In this document: in pieces, positions 63,840 to 64,000 of the stretch | Layout: each line of letters starts with the position of its first letter | Numbering within the stretch: the stretch's first letter is position 1 | From: Gammaproteobacteria bacterium | GTDB taxonomy: Bacteria > Pseudomonadota > Gammaproteobacteria > Pseudomonadales > Azotimanducaceae | Length of the DNA stretch: 64,000 nucleotides | Assembly: GCA_009840545.1 (NCBI GenBank) | Contig: VXNM01000003.1 | Span: 124,001 to 188,000, forward strand | Reading direction: 5' to 3' | The notes under the pieces: generated by a model | Database searches by the model: none | The model's input: the letters and a program-made list of their open reading frames with translations, nothing else | Told to the model about the DNA's origin: nothing | Made by a program: the position numbers and the translations under genes

Positions 63840-64000
63840 TCACACTTTGGGTAGCTTGGGTTGTGTCATTTCAATGTGTGCGCGACACACCAAAGCGACA
63901 AGGGCACTCGAGACAATGAGACTATTTCCGCCATAGCTGAGAAAGGGCAAAGTGAGTCCTTTCGTAGGCAGCGCTCCCATCGCCACTCCAATGTGAATGA
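63840..64000 (-). CDS. ftsW: lipid II polymerase/cell division protein FtsW, C-terminal end (partial)
   Basis: The minus-strand frame entering from the window edge reads [20 protein letters not shown] then [16 protein letters not shown], the conserved last loop and helix of SEDS proteins ([16 protein letters not shown]). It ends in a short basic tail and TGA at 63842-63840, seven bases before the murC start. FtsW rather than RodA is inferred from the cluster. Confidence 0.93.
   Translation of the reverse strand, partial: IHIGVAMGALPTKGLTLPFLSYGGNSLIVSSALVALVCRAHIEMTQPKLPKV

Noticed and set aside
1-64000. CRISPR arrays, integrases and intact insertion sequences
   Set aside because: I looked for regularly spaced repeats, tyrosine recombinase motifs and intact transposases and found none.

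Overview
The window looks like a chromosomal segment of a gammaproteobacterium with moderate G+C. Three things support this: a secA-argJ operon beside a division/cell-wall cluster in the order ftsW-murC-ftsQ-ftsA-ftsZ-lpxC; a pilD-coaE-yacG operon beside tRNA-Thr(CGU); and the ampD/nadC pair. I cannot name the genus. Coding density is high in the housekeeping blocks and low elsewhere, with several intergenic stretches of 300-900 bases and several broken genes.

Layout. 0-5.8 kb: small accessory genes, including a VOC-family pseudogene, a periplasmic peroxiredoxin-like protein that reads as a selenoprotein (in-frame UGA in a W-U-G-Y-C motif with a bacterial SECIS-like hairpin behind it), a membrane protein and a PduO-type cobalamin adenosyltransferase. 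5.9-9.9 kb: the aceE-aceF operon. 9.9-14.3 kb: an insertion-like segment flanked by two direct copies of the first ~185 bases of aceE plus its leader. It holds an IS1595-type transposase relic and a large ABC-2 permease/M1-peptidase-like protein without the catalytic zinc motif. 14.5-18.6 kb: small unknown genes, an AbiEi-like regulator and a DprA-like SLOG protein. 18.7-21.1 kb: core genes for a ROK sugar kinase, AmpD and NadC.

21.1-50.3 kb is a defence-type island. It holds two complete but differently ordered HerA ATPase / NurA nuclease / DNA methyltransferase operons (21.1-25.8 kb and 32.3-36.6 kb). A rifampicin-phosphotransferase-like enzyme, an EF-hand protein and two small membrane proteins lie between them. 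Then come a SWIM-finger fragment, an XRE regulator, a type ISP restriction-modification enzyme split by one amber codon, a GmrSD/DUF262-type protein and a tight trio of AT-rich unknown genes. The island ends at a tRNA-Thr gene, a common integration site, although no integrase is visible.

51.2-64 kb is core: pilD-coaE-yacG on the plus strand, then secA-argJ and the division cluster on the minus strand, with a DUF721/DciA-like gene divergent from secA. murG, murB and ddl are absent from their usual places between ftsW and ftsA.

The strongest candidates for something little described are the pair of permuted HerA-NurA-methyltransferase operons, probably self/non-self discriminating DNA-degradation systems, and the selenocysteine-containing peroxiredoxin-like protein.
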